DNA of 64,000 nucleotides from Erwinia mallotivora (GCF_000590885.1 NZ_JFHN01000075.1:1-64000); one strand, 5' to 3'. Shown: positions 8,925 through 19,316, counted from the first letter of the stretch. The notes: generated by a model from the letters alone, not told the origin. Numbers and translations: made by a program.

Positions 8925-9428
8925 ATGAGTACCGCTAAACTGGTTAAAACGAAATCTTCTGATTTGATTTACACCCGTAACAACGTGGCCGACGATGAAA
9001 AAAGAGCCACCATTGAGGTGCTTAATCGTCTGGTAACAGAGTTTATTGATTTATCGCTGATCACCAAGCAGGCCCACTGGAATATGCGTGGTGCAAACTT
9101 TATTGGTGTTCATGAAATGCTGGACGGGTTCCGTACTGCTATTACCGATCATCAGGATACTATCGCCGAGCGTGTGGTTCAGCTGGGCGGCGTGGCGCTG
9201 GGTACAACTCAGGTCGTTAACGACAGAACGCCACTGAAGAGCTACCCACTAAATATTCATACTGTGCAGGACCATCTTAAAGCCCTGGCTGAACGTTATG
9301 CGGTCGTTGCTAACGATACCCGCAAGGCGATCGGTGAAGTTGAAGATGAAGACACGGCGGATATCTTCACCGCCGCATCCCGCGATCTGGATAAATTCCT
9401 GTGGTTTATCGAATCAAACATTGAATAA
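8925..9428 (+). CDS. dps: DNA-binding ferritin-like protein Dps
   Basis: Dodecameric mini-ferritin that compacts and protects DNA and oxidises Fe2+ with peroxide in starvation and oxidative stress. 167 aa, the same length as E. coli Dps. The ferroxidase residues are visible in [15 protein letters not shown] (His) and [11 protein letters not shown] (His, Glu, Asp). The Lys-containing N-terminal tail (STAKLVKTK) is the DNA-binding arm. Two ATG codons stand in tandem (8922 and 8925); the second gives the family N-terminus, with GAGGA nearby. Confidence 0.95.
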   Translation: MSTAKLVKTKSSDLIYTRNNVADDEKRATIEVLNRLVTEFIDLSLITKQAHWNMRGANFIGVHEMLDGFRTAITDHQDTIAERVVQLGGVALGTTQVVNDRTPLKSYPLNIHTVQDHLKALAERYAVVANDTRKAIGEVEDEDTADIFTAASRDLDKFLWFIESNIE

Positions 9429-9433
9429 TTGTC

Positions 9434-9498
9434 ACAGGCCGCTCGCGGCCTGTTAGCGTAACAATTAACGGGCAGATGAATAATTCATCTGCCTTTTT
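9434..9498 (+). terminator. dps terminator, two hairpins
   Basis: The first hairpin is ACAGGCCGC (9434-9442) with GCGGCCTGT (9445-9453). The second, GGCAGATGAA (9471-9480) with TTCATCTGCC (9484-9493), is followed by TTTTT and is a classical intrinsic terminator. Confidence 0.85.
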
Positions 9499-9705
9499 CT
9501 TTTCCAATGCCGCTCCTTCCTGTCGCTTCCCGCCATTCGTCTCTCCATGAAGTTGGTATTTATTTCCAGTCTGGTTACAGACTCTTTGCACAGTAATAAA
9601 AATTACTAACTATTTTAAATAAAATTAACAGTATTATTAACCAAAAAAACAGAATTTAGTCGATGATTTGACTTAAAATGCTGCATTAAATATATTCCGT
9701 AAAGG

Positions 9706-9720
9706 TGGCATATTTTTTTC
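9706..9720 (+). promoter_or_regulatory. Possible sigma-54 promoter of glnHPQ
   Basis: TGGCAT at 9706-9711 followed by a T-run and TTCAT resembles a -24/-12 element, with GG at 9707-9708, but the -12 GC is replaced by TC. glnHPQ in E. coli is known to use an NtrC-dependent sigma-54 promoter. I see no full NtrC palindrome in 9500-9700, only a TGCAC half site near 9587. The region 9499-9778 holds no gene. Confidence 0.35.
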
Positions 9721-9778
9721 ATATGGATGCTGGCATTTAATCGGGTACGCATTCCGCCTGACGCATAAGGAACACAGA

Positions 9779-10522
9779 ATGAAGTCAATTGTTAAATTCT
9801 CACTGGCTGCGCTAACGTTGGCGTTTGCTTTCTCTTCTGCTGCTGAAAAAAAACTGGTGGTGGCAACGGATACCGCTTTCGTCCCCTTTGAGTTCAGGCA
9901 GGGCAACAAATATGTCGGCTTTGACGTTGAGCTGTGGGATGCCATTGCCAGTCAGTTGAACATTGATTACACCCTCAAGCCGATGGATTTCAGCGGCATT
10001 ATTCCCGCCCTACAAACGCGCAATATTGATGTGGCAATGGCGGGCATTACCATCACTGAAGCGCGTAAACAGGCTGTCGATTTCTCCGATGGCTACTATA
10101 AAAGTGGCCTGCAAGTCATGGTCAAAGCCAGTAACGATCAGATTAAAAACCTCGACGATCTGAACGGTAAAGTGGTGGCGGTGAAGAGTGGGACGGGTTC
10201 GGTGGAATACGCCAAACAACATATCAGGACCAAAGACCTGCGCCAGTTTCCTAACATAGATAATGCTTACATGGAGCTGGCTACTGGCCGGGCAGATGCC
10301 GTGCTGCATGATACGCCAAACATCCTCTACTTTATCCACACGGCAGGCAAAGGCCAGTTCAAAGCTGTCGGCAGCTCACTTGAAGCACAGCAATATGGTA
10401 TTGCCTTTCCAAAAGGTAGCGATACGTTGCGCGAACAGGTTAACAGTGCACTGAAGACGTTGCGCGAAAATGGCACCTGGAACACCCTCTACAAAAAATG
10501 GTTCGGCACCGAACCTGAATAA
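9779..10522 (+). CDS. glnH: Glutamine ABC transporter periplasmic binding protein GlnH
   Basis: Periplasmic receptor delivering L-glutamine to GlnPQ. 247 aa with an N-terminal signal peptide ([15 protein letters not shown]). The SBP family 3 fold is seen in [42 protein letters not shown] and [14 protein letters not shown], nearly identical to E. coli GlnH, including the Asp and Arg region that holds the glutamine alpha-amino and carboxyl groups. First gene of glnHPQ. Confidence 0.95.
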   Translation: MKSIVKFSLAALTLAFAFSSAAEKKLVVATDTAFVPFEFRQGNKYVGFDVELWDAIASQLNIDYTLKPMDFSGIIPALQTRNIDVAMAGITITEARKQAVDFSDGYYKSGLQVMVKASNDQIKNLDDLNGKVVAVKSGTGSVEYAKQHIRTKDLRQFPNIDNAYMELATGRADAVLHDTPNILYFIHTAGKGQFKAVGSSLEAQQYGIAFPKGSDTLREQVNSALKTLRENGTWNTLYKKWFGTEPE

Positions 10523-10598
10523 TTTCTTTGTCAGACTTTTGCAGGCCCTCGCGTCTGCCTTTCCCCCCGCTACGGGGTATTGAACCGGAGAAAGAATA

Positions 10599-11258
10599 AT
10601 ACAGTTTGACTGGAGTGCTATCTGGCCTTCAATTCCTGCCCTGCTTGAGGGGGCAAGGCTGACCCTGTGGATATCGGTACTGGGCCTGGCAGGCGGCCTG
10701 ATTATTGGCCTGCTGGCCGGTTTTGCCCGCGCTTATGGTGGCTGGGCTTCACGTAATATCGCCCTGGTATTTATCGAACTGATTCGTGGTACGCCGATCG
10801 TGGTGCAGGTGATGTTTATTTACTTCGCCCTGCCGATGGCATTCAGTGACCTGAGAATCGATCCTTTCAGCGCGGCAGTGATTACCATTGTCATTAACTC
10901 CGGTGCCTATATTGCAGAAATCACCCGCGGTGCGGTGCTTTCTGTTAACAGAGGGTTTCGCGAAGCCGGGCTGGCGCTGGGCCTTTCGCACCGTGAAACC
11001 CTGCGCTATGCCATCATGCCGCTGGCGCTTCGCCGTATGTTGCCACCGCTGGGCAACCAGTGGATCGTCAGCATCAAAGATACCTCACTGTTTATCGTTA
11101 TCGGCGTTGCTGAGCTGACCCGTCAGGGGCAGGAAATTATTGCCGGCAATTTTCGCGCGCTGGAAATCTGGAGCGCCGTGGCCGTTATTTATCTGATTAT
11201 TACCCTGGTGCTGAGCTTTGTTCTGCGTCGCATTGAAAGAAGGATGAAAATCCTGTGA
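10599..11258 (+). CDS. glnP: Glutamine ABC transporter permease GlnP, apparent ATA start
   Basis: Inner-membrane permease of the glutamine importer. The frame encodes [17 protein letters not shown] and continues through the permease ([11 protein letters not shown]-type EAA loop: [27 protein letters not shown]) to the family C-terminus ERRMKIL, exactly 219 codons as in E. coli. The codon at the conserved start position is ATA (10599-10601), preceded by another ATA and by GGAG at 10587-10590. An in-frame TGA at 10581 excludes any earlier start, and the next ATG or GTG lies about 200 bases inside the gene. Either an unusual AUA start, a G-to-A mutation or a sequencing error. The stop overlaps the glnQ start. 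Confidence 0.85.
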   Translation: MQFDWSAIWPSIPALLEGARLTLWISVLGLAGGLIIGLLAGFARAYGGWASRNIALVFIELIRGTPIVVQVMFIYFALPMAFSDLRIDPFSAAVITIVINSGAYIAEITRGAVLSVNRGFREAGLALGLSHRETLRYAIMPLALRRMLPPLGNQWIVSIKDTSLFIVIGVAELTRQGQEIIAGNFRALEIWSAVAVIYLIITLVLSFVLRRIERRMKIL

Positions 11259-11977
11259 TTGAATTTAAGAACGTCTCAAAACATTTTGGTGCAACGCAGG
11301 TGCTGCACAATATCGATCTGACCATCAATAAAGGAGAAGTGGTGGTCATTATTGGCCCGTCCGGCTCGGGTAAGTCCACCCTGCTACGCTGCATTAACAA
11401 GCTGGAAGAAATAACCAGCGGTGAGCTGATTGTCGATGGTCTGATGGTCAACGATCCTAAAGTCGATGAGCGGCTGATCCGTCAGGAAGCCGGTATGGTT
11501 TTCCAGCAATTTCACCTTTTTCCACAGATGAGCGCGCTGGATAATGTGGCATTTGGTCCAATCCGCGTGCGCGGGATGAAAAAAGAGCCCGCTCACCAGC
11601 TTGCCAGAGAGCTGCTTGGCAAAGTCGGTCTTGCGGAGCGCGCCCACCATTTTCCTTCAGAATTATCGGGAGGCCAGCAGCAGCGAGTGGCGATTGCCCG
11701 CGCACTGGCCGTCAGGCCAAAGATGATGTTGTTTGACGAGCCGACCTCGGCGCTGGACCCGGAGCTACGCCATGAAGTGCTGAAAGTCATGCAGGATCTG
11801 GCAGAAGAAGGGATGACAATGGTGATTGTGACGCATGAAGTCGGCTTTGCGAAAAAAGTCGCCTCAAGGCTGATCTTTATCGATAAGGGGCATATTGCTG
11901 AAGATGGCCATCCGGACCAGCTGATTGATAACCCTCCCAGCCCGCGACTTCGTGAGTTTTTGCAACACGTATCCTAA
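11255..11977 (+). CDS. glnQ: Glutamine ABC transporter ATP-binding protein GlnQ
   Basis: Cytoplasmic ATPase of the glutamine importer, 240 aa. Walker [14 protein letters not shown]-loop [10 protein letters not shown], signature [15 protein letters not shown], Walker [15 protein letters not shown] and the switch His in VTHEV are all present. It begins with GTG overlapping the glnP stop (GTGA), so the two are translationally coupled. Followed by an intrinsic terminator. Confidence 0.96.
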   Translation: MIEFKNVSKHFGATQVLHNIDLTINKGEVVVIIGPSGSGKSTLLRCINKLEEITSGELIVDGLMVNDPKVDERLIRQEAGMVFQQFHLFPQMSALDNVAFGPIRVRGMKKEPAHQLARELLGKVGLAERAHHFPSELSGGQQQRVAIARALAVRPKMMLFDEPTSALDPELRHEVLKVMQDLAEEGMTMVIVTHEVGFAKKVASRLIFIDKGHIAEDGHPDQLIDNPPSPRLREFLQHVS

Positions 11978-11992
11978 GAAAATGACCGCTGA

Positions 11993-12030
11993 GAAAAGTT
12001 GACGGGCTGCCCCGCTCCCGTCACTTTTCT
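11993..12030. terminator. Terminator between glnQ and rlmF
   Basis: GAAAAGTTGACGGG (11993-12006) pairs with CCCGTCACTTTTC (12017-12029) with one bulge. The A- and T-rich bases of the stem let it work for the convergent glnQ and rlmF transcripts. Confidence 0.65.
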
Positions 12031-12036
12031 TCCCGA

Positions 12037-12969
12037 TTAAACGCGGGACATCAGCCGCTCCCGCTGCGGTTTTTCCTGGAAGGTCCAGGCGACAAAGCGA
12101 CTTTGCTTCTGCCCCTGGGCCATATTAATCGTGCGTACCGCCGTGGCCCCCACCTGTTCCAGCGCCCGCCATATTTCCGGCAGGTTTTCTTTGCGCGAGA
12201 CCAGCGAGGTAAACCAGATGCACTGACGGGCAAAAAGAACGCTTTCGGTAATCATCCGGCTGATAAACGCCTTTTCACCCCCGTCACACCAGAGTTCAGC
12301 CTGTTGACCGCCAAAATTAAGCGGCGCACGGCTGTCGAGCCCGAGGTTGCGCACCTTACGCCGGCTGCCCTGCTGTGCCTCATCGGCAGAGGCGTGAAAA
12401 GGGGGATTGCAAATCACCGCCTGATAATAATCGTTCTTGTGAATGATGCCGTTAAAAATTGCCTGGGGATCTTTCTGCCTGCGCAGGCGCACCGTCCGGT
12501 TCAGACCTGCATTAGCAGCAACAATCGCACTGGCGGATCGCATCGCCTCTTCATTGACTTCACTGCCGGTGAAACGCCAGCCATACTCATTCTGACCAAT
12601 CAGCGGATAGATGCAGTTGGCCCCGCAGCCAATATCCAGCACATTAATATTGCGCGGTGGCACGGCTTTGTTATCTTCCGCCAGTAAATCCGCCAGATAG
12701 TGCAGATAATCAGCCCGACCGGGTATCGGCGGACAGAGAAAACCAGCCGGAATTGTCCAGTGCGCAATCTGGTAAAAATGGTGCAACAGCGCCTGATTCA
12801 GCATCCTGACCGCTGCCGGATTGGCAAAATCCACCGATTCATCGCCATACTGATTCACTGCCACAAACTCTGCCAGCGCAGGATGCGTGGCGATAAGTGC
12901 AGCAAAGTCATAGCGGCCCCGATGACGATTGCGGGGATGCAGTGGGTTCTTTTCGGCGGTGTTTTTCAT
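12037..12969 (-). CDS. rlmF: 23S rRNA (adenine(1618)-N(6))-methyltransferase RlmF
   Basis: SAM-dependent methyltransferase that modifies A1618 of 23S rRNA (YbiN in E. coli). The ATG at 12969 gives 310 aa, like the 308 aa of E. coli, and starts [16 protein letters not shown]. It has the SAM-binding motif [17 protein letters not shown] and the catalytic NPPF motif in [10 protein letters not shown], typical of N6-adenine enzymes. A 20-codon upstream extension of the frame lacks a ribosome-binding site. Convergent with glnQ and divergent from the flavin-binding gene at 13088. Confidence 0.92.
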   Translation of the reverse strand: MKNTAEKNPLHPRNRHRGRYDFAALIATHPALAEFVAVNQYGDESVDFANPAAVRMLNQALLHHFYQIAHWTIPAGFLCPPIPGRADYLHYLADLLAEDNKAVPPRNINVLDIGCGANCIYPLIGQNEYGWRFTGSEVNEEAMRSASAIVAANAGLNRTVRLRRQKDPQAIFNGIIHKNDYYQAVICNPPFHASADEAQQGSRRKVRNLGLDSRAPLNFGGQQAELWCDGGEKAFISRMITESVLFARQCIWFTSLVSRKENLPEIWRALEQVGATAVRTINMAQGQKQSRFVAWTFQEKPQRERLMSRV

Positions 12970-13087
12970 GGGCGGCTCTCTTGTCTGAAGGCGCGTAAGA
13001 TACCTGCTGCCACGGCAATCGTAAACCATTGTCGCTTATTTCCGCCCCGTCACGCTGAGGGGTAAACATAGTAACCAGGGAGTTCTG

Positions 13088-13720
13088 ATGACCCGTTCCC
13101 GCCACTATTATCAACCCCGGCTTGGCCACGGTCTGCCACACGATCCACTCAACGCCATCATTGGCCCCCGGCCGATAGGCTGGATCAGTTCACAAAGCAG
13201 CCAGGGTGAACGCAATCTTGCACCCTACAGTTTTTTTAACTGTTTTAATTATCAGCCGCCGGTAATCGGTTTTGCCAGCCAGGGCTGGAAAGACAGCGTG
13301 GCGAATATCCACCAGACGGGTGAATTCGTCTGGAACCTGGCAACGCGCGATCTGGCCGTGGCGATGAACGAAAGCTCCGCAACGGTGCCACCGGGTGAGG
13401 ATGAGTTTATGCTGGCTGGTGTCAGCGCCCTGCCCGCTCGACTGGTCAACGTCAGCATGGTGGCCGAAAGTCCGGTGAATTTCGAGTGCAGGCTCACTCA
13501 GCTGATTCAGTTGCAGGATGCAGCGGGCAACCAGTTGGATCAGTGGCTGGTACTGGGAGAAGTGGTGGCGGTACATATCGACAGCAGCCTGCTGGAGGAT
13601 GGCGTCTACCAGACGGCAAAAGCCCGGCCCATTCTGCGCGCTGGCGGGCCAACGGCTTACTACGGTATCAGCGAGGATTTGCGCTTTGATCTGCTCCGCC
13701 CCGATGCGCGAAAATCCTGA
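13088..13720 (+). CDS. Flavin reductase-like, FMN-binding split-barrel protein
   Basis: 210 aa member of the flavin reductase-like (DIM6/NTAB) family, which binds FMN in a split-barrel dimer. The segments IIGPRPIGWISSQSSQGERNLAPYSFFNCF and PPVIGFASQG are the usual flavin-phosphate binding region. The ATG follows a GGGAG sequence. Its substrate is unknown and it is not an obvious partner of its neighbours. A second, distantly related flavin reductase-like gene lies at 23919-24509. Confidence 0.8.
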   Translation: MTRSRHYYQPRLGHGLPHDPLNAIIGPRPIGWISSQSSQGERNLAPYSFFNCFNYQPPVIGFASQGWKDSVANIHQTGEFVWNLATRDLAVAMNESSATVPPGEDEFMLAGVSALPARLVNVSMVAESPVNFECRLTQLIQLQDAAGNQLDQWLVLGEVVAVHIDSSLLEDGVYQTAKARPILRAGGPTAYYGISEDLRFDLLRPDARKS

Positions 13721-13789
13721 GCCTGATGCCATCATCGCCGCTGCTTTTTGCTATGATGCGCACTCTTTTTTACCGTCATGGAGCGATCA

Positions 13790-14326
13790 ATGAAAAGAAT
13801 AGCCATCGACATGGATGAGGTTATTGCCGATTTTCATCCCAAAATGGTACGGACAGTTAACCAGCATTTTGCCACCCCCCTCAGCCTCCAGGATCTCAAT
13901 CTGTTCAGCCTGCACCGGGAAAAACCGGAACTCCTGCAACAGATTATGCTGCTGCTCAGCGATGCCGATTTTTTTGCCGATCTGGAGGTGATTGCTGACA
14001 GTCAGCAGGTGATCGCCGCCCTGAGCCAGCACTATGAGGTGTTTATCACCACTGCCGCCATGGCAATGCCCAGCTCGTTCAACGCGAAATTTCAGTGGTT
14101 AAAGCAGCACTTTCCGGCGATAAAACCCAGCCATATTGTTTTCTGTGGCGATAAAAGTATTATCCGTGCCGACTATATGATTGATGACAACGCCTTCAAT
14201 TTTGAGAATTTTTGTGGCGAGGGCATCCTTTACTCTGCACCACATAACCAGCATGTGACGGGCTACAAACGGGTGAATAACTGGCAGGAAATAGCCAGTC
14301 TCTTGCTGCCAGACTCACGCCTCTGA
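13790..14326 (+). CDS. 5'(3')-deoxyribonucleotidase-like HAD phosphatase
   Basis: 178 aa protein of the NT5C/5'-nucleotidase family (HAD superfamily). The N-terminal catalytic motif is IAIDMDEVIADFHP, with the nucleophile Asp and the Asp two residues later. The later motifs FITTAAMAMP and the acidic ADYMIDDNAFNF complete the active site. The ATG at 13790 has GGAG upstream; the frame also opens at 13778 without a better site. Likely dephosphorylates nucleoside monophosphates. Convergent with hutG. Confidence 0.8.
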   Translation: MKRIAIDMDEVIADFHPKMVRTVNQHFATPLSLQDLNLFSLHREKPELLQQIMLLLSDADFFADLEVIADSQQVIAALSQHYEVFITTAAMAMPSSFNAKFQWLKQHFPAIKPSHIVFCGDKSIIRADYMIDDNAFNFENFCGEGILYSAPHNQHVTGYKRVNNWQEIASLLLPDSRL

Positions 14327-14335
14327 CCTGGCCGG

Positions 14336-15115
14336 TCAGGGCCGGAGCAAGGCGTCGATAATGCTCTTCAGCACCGGCTGCAATCTGACGGCCTGCTGCT
14401 GCTGCCAGGCATATGGCGGCAGTTCATTCATATAGTTCAGTTGGGCCAGCTCAAGTTGTAACGCATGAATATTCTCTGCGGGCCTGCCCCATGCTCGGGT
14501 GATGTGGCCGCCCTTAAAGCGACCATTCACCACCCAGCTGAACGCTGACTGGGCGGCAAACAGATCTTCCAGTCTGGCAGTGAAGCGCGGATCACAGCTC
14601 AGCCCACCGTTGGTGCCAAGGTTCAGATCCGGCAACCTGCCGTCGAACAACCGGGGGATGACGGAGGCGATAGAGTGCGCATCAAACAGCAGCGCATAGC
14701 CAAACTGTTGTCTGATGCGCCTGAGTTCCTCACCGATTTTGTGATGATACGGTGTCCAGATATTTTCCAGATACCCCTGACGCTGAGCCGCCGTCGGGGC
14801 CATGGCGGGCCTGAAGGTAGGCGTGCCATCGAACAGGGTTTCCGGATAAAGCCCGGTGGTGGCGGTGGTGTAGAGCGCAGCATTGTCTGCCGGACGGTTC
14901 AGGTCGATAACCAGGCGGGAATAGTTTGCCACCAGCACGCTGGCACCCATTTCATACACAAAATCGTACAGCTGTGGCAAATGCCAGTCGGTATCCGGCA
15001 GGCCCTGCGCAGCTGCACTCAGCCCCTGTGCCACTTCATCGGTCAACGCCGTACCGGCGTGAGGAATACTGATCAGCAGGGGTAATCTTCCCTGGATAAA
15101 TTCATACGGTTTCAT
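14336..15115 (-). CDS. hutG: N-formylglutamate deformylase HutG
   Basis: Last enzyme of the five-step histidine pathway, hydrolysing N-formyl-L-glutamate to glutamate and formate. 259 aa of the N-formylglutamate amidohydrolase family, with [12 protein letters not shown] near the N-terminus, a likely metal site in LLFDAHSI and GGHITRAWG near the C-terminus. This is the Pseudomonas-type deformylase and not the arginase-like formimidoylglutamase of Klebsiella, in agreement with the presence of hutF. Its ATG overlaps the hutI stop. Confidence 0.92.
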   Translation of the reverse strand: MKPYEFIQGRLPLLISIPHAGTALTDEVAQGLSAAAQGLPDTDWHLPQLYDFVYEMGASVLVANYSRLVIDLNRPADNAALYTTATTGLYPETLFDGTPTFRPAMAPTAAQRQGYLENIWTPYHHKIGEELRRIRQQFGYALLFDAHSIASVIPRLFDGRLPDLNLGTNGGLSCDPRFTARLEDLFAAQSAFSWVVNGRFKGGHITRAWGRPAENIHALQLELAQLNYMNELPPYAWQQQQAVRLQPVLKSIIDALLRP

Positions 15116-16332
15116 CGCACTCTTTCTCCCCTGAACACCACCTGACAGGGCAGCTGCCCTCCCAGCCAGTAAGCCAGTTCTGCCGGACGTTGCAGCGGCC
15201 AGTGAACAAAGTCGGCAAATTTTCCCACCTCCAGCGACCCGTGCGTCGTTGCCAGCCCAAGCGCTCTGGCACCGTGCAGGGTGACCCCTGCCAGTGCTTC
15301 TTCCGGGGTGATACCGAACAGAGTACAGGCCATATTCAGCATCAACCTGAGCGACAGCGCAGGAGACGTACCGGGATTGGCATCACTGCCCAGCGCCATG
15401 GGTACACCATAGCGGCGAAACAGTTCGATCGGCGGGCGCTGCCGTTCGCGCAGCAGATAAAATGCGCCGGGCAGCAACACCGCCACCGTGCCGCTGGCTG
15501 CCATTGCCGCCACATCACTCTCGGTGGCGTATTCCAGATGATCGGCGGAAAGCGCATTAAATCCCGCCGCCAGCGCACTGCCTCCGAGTGATGAGAGCTG
15601 TTCAGCATGCAGTTTGACCGGCAGTCCCAGACGCCTGGCGGCGTCAAACACCCGTTCCACCTGTGACGGTGAAAACGCCAGATGCTCACAGAATGCATCC
15701 ACCGCATCGGCCAGCTGCTGTTGCGCCACCTGCGGCAGCAGCTGCTCACAAATCAGGGTGATCCAGCCGTCCGGATCGCGGAGAAACTCGGGGGGGATGG
15801 CGTGAGCAGCCAGACAGGTGGCGCGCAGCTGCGCCGGGACCTGCTGTTCCAGCTGACGGATCGCCCGCAACATCCGCAGCTCCGTCTGCTGATCCAGACC
15901 GTAACCGGATTTAATTTCCACGGTGGTCACGCCCTCTGCCAGCAGATGCTCCAGTCGCCAGGCCGCGCTGCTGACCAGTTGCTCCAGACTGGCGCGTCGG
16001 GTGGCATCGACTGTCGAAAGAATACCGCCACCCCGTGCCGCAATGTCACTGTAACTCACGCCATTGAGACGCTGCTCAAACTCATCGCTACGGTCGCCGC
16101 CAAATACCAGGTGAGTGTGGCAATCGACCAGCCCCGGCGTGATGATCCCGCCATCAAAACGGCTACGGACTTCGGCTTTAATCTGCTTTGCGCCCTCTCG
16201 CGGCCCAATCCAGACGATCTTATCGCCGGAAACGGCCAGCGCGCCGTCGTTGATGATGCTGTATTTCCCGCCCTGCATGGTGACAATATCCGCGCCATAC
16301 CACAGGTGGTCACAGCGAAGTTCTTCGCTCAT
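15112..16332 (-). CDS. hutI: Imidazolonepropionase HutI
   Basis: Third enzyme of histidine degradation, opening the ring of 4-imidazolone-5-propionate to give N-formimidoyl-L-glutamate. 406 aa amidohydrolase-superfamily protein. The metal-binding motif is [12 protein letters not shown] near residue 75, and further metal or substrate residues lie in KLHAEQLS and LGSDANPGT. The ATG at 16332 has GGGAGA upstream; a 26-codon upstream extension runs into the operator region and is rejected. Operon with hutG, divergent from hutF. Confidence 0.94.
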   Translation of the reverse strand: MSEELRCDHLWYGADIVTMQGGKYSIINDGALAVSGDKIVWIGPREGAKQIKAEVRSRFDGGIITPGLVDCHTHLVFGGDRSDEFEQRLNGVSYSDIAARGGGILSTVDATRRASLEQLVSSAAWRLEHLLAEGVTTVEIKSGYGLDQQTELRMLRAIRQLEQQVPAQLRATCLAAHAIPPEFLRDPDGWITLICEQLLPQVAQQQLADAVDAFCEHLAFSPSQVERVFDAARRLGLPVKLHAEQLSSLGGSALAAGFNALSADHLEYATESDVAAMAASGTVAVLLPGAFYLLRERQRPPIELFRRYGVPMALGSDANPGTSPALSLRLMLNMACTLFGITPEEALAGVTLHGARALGLATTHGSLEVGKFADFVHWPLQRPAELAYWLGGQLPCQVVFRGERVR

Positions 16333-16363
16333 TGTCTCTCCCGGCTTTACTGCTGACCTATAA

Positions 16364-16384
16364 GTATGTATATGTATATACAAG
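16364..16384. promoter_or_regulatory. HutC-type operator between hutI and hutF
   Basis: The perfect palindrome TGTATATACA (16373-16382) sits inside a GTATGTATATGTATATACAA stretch in the 76-base divergent gap. It resembles the TGTATAGACA sites near hutC and hutH in this window and the GntR/HutC-type operators known from Pseudomonas hut genes. Probably represses both hutIG and hutFD until urocanate is present. Confidence 0.65.
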
Positions 16385-16408
16385 CACATTATCCGGGAAA
16401 CAACCACC

Positions 16409-17764
16409 ATGAGTCACTTTTTTGCGCCCCGCGCCCTGCTGGCCGATGGCTGGCATCGTCACGTATTGATTGAGGTTAACGCCGACGGCAGCCTGCACAA
16501 GCTGACCCCCAACGCCTCAGCCGGAAACGCGCAATACCTGCATGGCACGGTGATCCCGGCAATGGCAAATCTGCACTCTCATGCTTTCCAGCGAGTGATG
16601 GCCGGGCTGGCTGAAGTGGCGGCTGACCCGCAGGACAGCTTCTGGAGCTGGCGCGACCTGATGTATCGCATAGTGGCACGCCTGACGCCGGAGCAGGTTG
16701 GCATCATCGCCAGCCACCTCTACGTGGAGATGCTGAAAGGCGGTTACACCCAGGTGGCTGAGTTTCACTATCTGCACCATGACCCGCACGGCCAGCCTTA
16801 CCCGGCTGATGAGATGCTGACGGCGCTGACTGCCGCCGCTGAGCAGGCCGGAATCGGACAGACCCTGCTGCCGGTGCTTTACAGCTATGCCGGATTTGGT
16901 GCACAACCGCCGCAGCCTGCACAGCAACGTTTTATCCAGGACAGCGACCGCTATCTGCAACAACAGCAACGTCTGCAACAGCTGATTGCCGGTAAGCCAC
17001 TGCATCAGCGCGGGATCTGTTTCCATTCGCTGCGGGCGGTCAGTGAAGTGCAGATGCGTGAGGTGCTGGCCGCCAGCCCCACCGATCTGCCCGTGCACAT
17101 TCACGTTGCCGAGCAGGAAAAAGAGGTGAGTGACTGTCTGGCCTGGAGCGGTGAACGGCCGGTAAGCTGGTTGTTTAATCGCTTTCATCCTGATGCCCGC
17201 TGGTGCCTGATCCATGCCACGCATCTCGATAAAGAGGAAATTTCCCGTCTGGCTGCCAGCCAGGCGGTAGCCGGACTTTGCCCAACCACCGAAGCCAATC
17301 TGGGGGACGGAATTTTCCCGGCCACGGACTATATCAGCCAGGGAGGACGCTGGGGCATCGGGTCTGACAGCCATGTCTCGCTGGATGTGGTGGAGGAGCT
17401 GCGCTGGCTGGAATATGGTCAACGTCTGCGGGATCGTCGACGTAATCGCCTGACCTCACAACAGCATACCGCGACGGGGGACCTGCTTTATCAGCAGGCA
17501 CTGGCAGGTGGTGCGCAGGCCTGCGGCGTGAAGATGGGATGTCTGGCACCGGGTTACCGCGCCGACTGGCTGGTGCTGGCTGACGATGCGCTGCTGGGGG
17601 GCACCGATGACAGCGCGCTGCTCAGCCGCTGGCTGTTTGCCGGGCATCGAGGTCAGATCCAGGATGTGTATGTCGCGGGCAACGCGGTGATCTGCCAGGG
17701 ACAACATCCACGACAGCAGCAGATTGCAACGGCTTTCCGCCAGGTGCTGGAGGCGCTGAAATGA
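16409..17764 (+). CDS. hutF: Formimidoylglutamate deiminase HutF
   Basis: Converts N-formimidoyl-L-glutamate to N-formyl-L-glutamate and ammonia, the step that distinguishes the five-step pathway. 451 aa amidohydrolase-superfamily enzyme. Metal residues are visible in [18 protein letters not shown] and [10 protein letters not shown], and a family-typical segment is [14 protein letters not shown]. Divergent from hutI; its stop overlaps the hutD start (ATGA). Confidence 0.93.
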   Translation: MSHFFAPRALLADGWHRHVLIEVNADGSLHKLTPNASAGNAQYLHGTVIPAMANLHSHAFQRVMAGLAEVAADPQDSFWSWRDLMYRIVARLTPEQVGIIASHLYVEMLKGGYTQVAEFHYLHHDPHGQPYPADEMLTALTAAAEQAGIGQTLLPVLYSYAGFGAQPPQPAQQRFIQDSDRYLQQQQRLQQLIAGKPLHQRGICFHSLRAVSEVQMREVLAASPTDLPVHIHVAEQEKEVSDCLAWSGERPVSWLFNRFHPDARWCLIHATHLDKEEISRLAASQAVAGLCPTTEANLGDGIFPATDYISQGGRWGIGSDSHVSLDVVEELRWLEYGQRLRDRRRNRLTSQQHTATGDLLYQQALAGGAQACGVKMGCLAPGYRADWLVLADDALLGGTDDSALLSRWLFAGHRGQIQDVYVAGNAVICQGQHPRQQQIATAFRQVLEALK

Positions 17765-18336
17765 TCCATTTCTTTGACACTCAGACGTTACCGCTCAGCC
17801 GCTGGCGTAACGGCGGAGGTGAAACGCGGGAGATTATCCGCATTCCGCCTGATGCGGAAAACTTCAGCTGGCGGGCCAGTGTTGCGACCATCACCGCCGA
17901 CGGAGACTTTTCATTCTGGCCAGGTATTGACCGGGTGATTGTGCTGTTAACCGGTGACGGTATCGCATTGCACAGCGACACGGCTCACAGTCTGATACTG
18001 CGCCAGTATCAGCCCTGGGCTTTTGCTGGTGAAGAGTCGATAAAGGCAAAACTGACCGCAGGCACCAGCACCGACTTCAACCTGATGGTCCGCCGGGCAA
18101 CCCATCAGGCGCAGGTCAGGCGGATGAGCGAGGCTTTCACGCCTGAGCCTTCTGGCGATGGGCTGGTGTATGTGCTTTCCGGGACGTGGCAGGCGGGTGA
18201 TCGTTTGCTCCACCAGGGCCAGGGCGTCTGGTGGCAGCCGGACGATAATGGGTTGTTTGCCAGCAATAAAGATCTTTGGCTGCACCCGGCGAGCGACGGA
18301 GCCCTGCTGCTGCTGGCAGAGATTGTTGCCAGCTGA
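17761..18336 (+). CDS. hutD: HutD/Ves family protein
   Basis: 191 aa cupin-fold protein of the HutD family, whose role in the hut regulon is proposed to be a governor that limits pathway activity through binding of formylglutamate. LPLSRWRNGGGETREI near the N-terminus is the family hallmark, followed by FSWRASVATI. Starts four bases inside hutF (ATGA overlap), so it is coupled to it. Convergent with hutC. Confidence 0.88.
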   Translation: MIHFFDTQTLPLSRWRNGGGETREIIRIPPDAENFSWRASVATITADGDFSFWPGIDRVIVLLTGDGIALHSDTAHSLILRQYQPWAFAGEESIKAKLTAGTSTDFNLMVRRATHQAQVRRMSEAFTPEPSGDGLVYVLSGTWQAGDRLLHQGQGVWWQPDDNGLFASNKDLWLHPASDGALLLLAEIVAS

Positions 18337-18374
18337 AGCCGTCTCAGGCCGCGGGCAAACCGCCGACCGGCCTT

Positions 18375-19130
18375 TCAGCCGTGCCCTTTAAATCTGCCGA
18401 GCAGCTTGTATCTGGAGCCGGGATAGAGCAGCCGGGCGGCGGTGACCACCTTTGCTTCGCTCCAGGTCTGACGATGGATAAGCAGGCAGGGCTCGGTGGC
18501 GTCCAGCGCCAGCAGGCTGCACTGCTGAGCATCCGGCAATACCGCTTCCACGATATGCTCACCGGCCGTGAGTGGGGCGACGCGCATCAGATAGATGTAA
18601 GGCGTCTGTTGAAGATAATCCTGACGCAGATAATCGGGGGCCGCCTGCGGATTGACCAGGCGGTCTTCCAGCTGCACTGGCAGGTCGTTTTCATAATGAA
18701 CAATCAGCGAATGAAACGCCGCACTGCCCAGGGACAACCCCAGTAAGGCCGCCTGCTCTGCATCGCAGCGAATCTCACCCAACGCAGCAATCTCACAGCG
18801 GTGGCGATGCCCACGCTGCGCAATCTCTTCCGCAATATTGTGGACCTCAAGCATCGCGGTATAGCCTTTCGACTCGGCGACAAAAGTGCCAACGCCCTGC
18901 ATCCGGATCAGGTAGCCCTCGCTGGTCAGTTCGCGCAACGCCCGGTTAATCGTCATCCGGCTGACGCCCAGTTCAGCGACCAGCTCACTTTCGGAAGGGA
19001 CGCGCTGATTCGGCTGCCAGACGCCTTCCGCAATCTGACTGATAATTGCCTGTTTGACCCGTTGATAGATGGGCGCTGGCTGATCGCTCATGGCAGCGGA
19101 GAGTTGTGAAACGGCAGTCTGTGCGGCCAT
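18375..19130 (-). CDS. hutC: Histidine utilisation repressor HutC
   Basis: GntR-family repressor of hut genes, released from DNA by urocanate. N-terminal winged helix-turn-helix (PSESELVAELGVSRMTINRALRELTSEGYL at about residues 45-75) and a C-terminal UTRA ligand-binding domain ending in SRYKLLGRF. The ATG at 19130 has AAGGA seven bases upstream; an overlapping GTG at 19133 is the only earlier start. 251 aa. Three near-identical palindromic half sites lie between it and hutH, so autoregulation is likely. Confidence 0.92.
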   Translation of the reverse strand: MAAQTAVSQLSAAMSDQPAPIYQRVKQAIISQIAEGVWQPNQRVPSESELVAELGVSRMTINRALRELTSEGYLIRMQGVGTFVAESKGYTAMLEVHNIAEEIAQRGHRHRCEIAALGEIRCDAEQAALLGLSLGSAAFHSLIVHYENDLPVQLEDRLVNPQAAPDYLRQDYLQQTPYIYLMRVAPLTAGEHIVEAVLPDAQQCSLLALDATEPCLLIHRQTWSEAKVVTAARLLYPGSRYKLLGRFKGHG

Positions 19131-19183
19131 CACGGTATCCTTACTGAAAATTATGGCGGCAGTGTAGCGAGCGGAAGCTTAAA

Positions 19184-19224
19184 TGTATAGACATCTGTAG
19201 TCAGCACGCCGAATTGTATAGACA
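19184..19224. promoter_or_regulatory. HutC operators in the hutC-hutH gap (two copies)
   Basis: TGTATAGACA occurs at 19184-19193 and again at 19215-19224, where it is extended to TTGTATAGACAAG. The copies are 31 bases apart, about three helical turns. They lie near the hutC start and upstream of hutH. A TATACA at 19229-19234 may be a -10 element. Confidence 0.65.
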
Positions 19225-19316
19225 AGATTATACATATCTGGTTCACTGCGAAACATGCTCTGTTTTTTTCAATAACCCATTGCCGCTGATCCTCAGGGGA
19301 CAGGCGCAAAAGAACT

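Noticed and set aside
9731-9745. Second TGGCAT as sigma-54 site of glnH
   Set aside because: The -12 region reads GG at the expected position of GC, which is worse than the candidate at 9706.
16517-17422. 301-codon minus-strand frame opposite hutF
   Set aside because: Shadow of hutF; no recognisable protein features.
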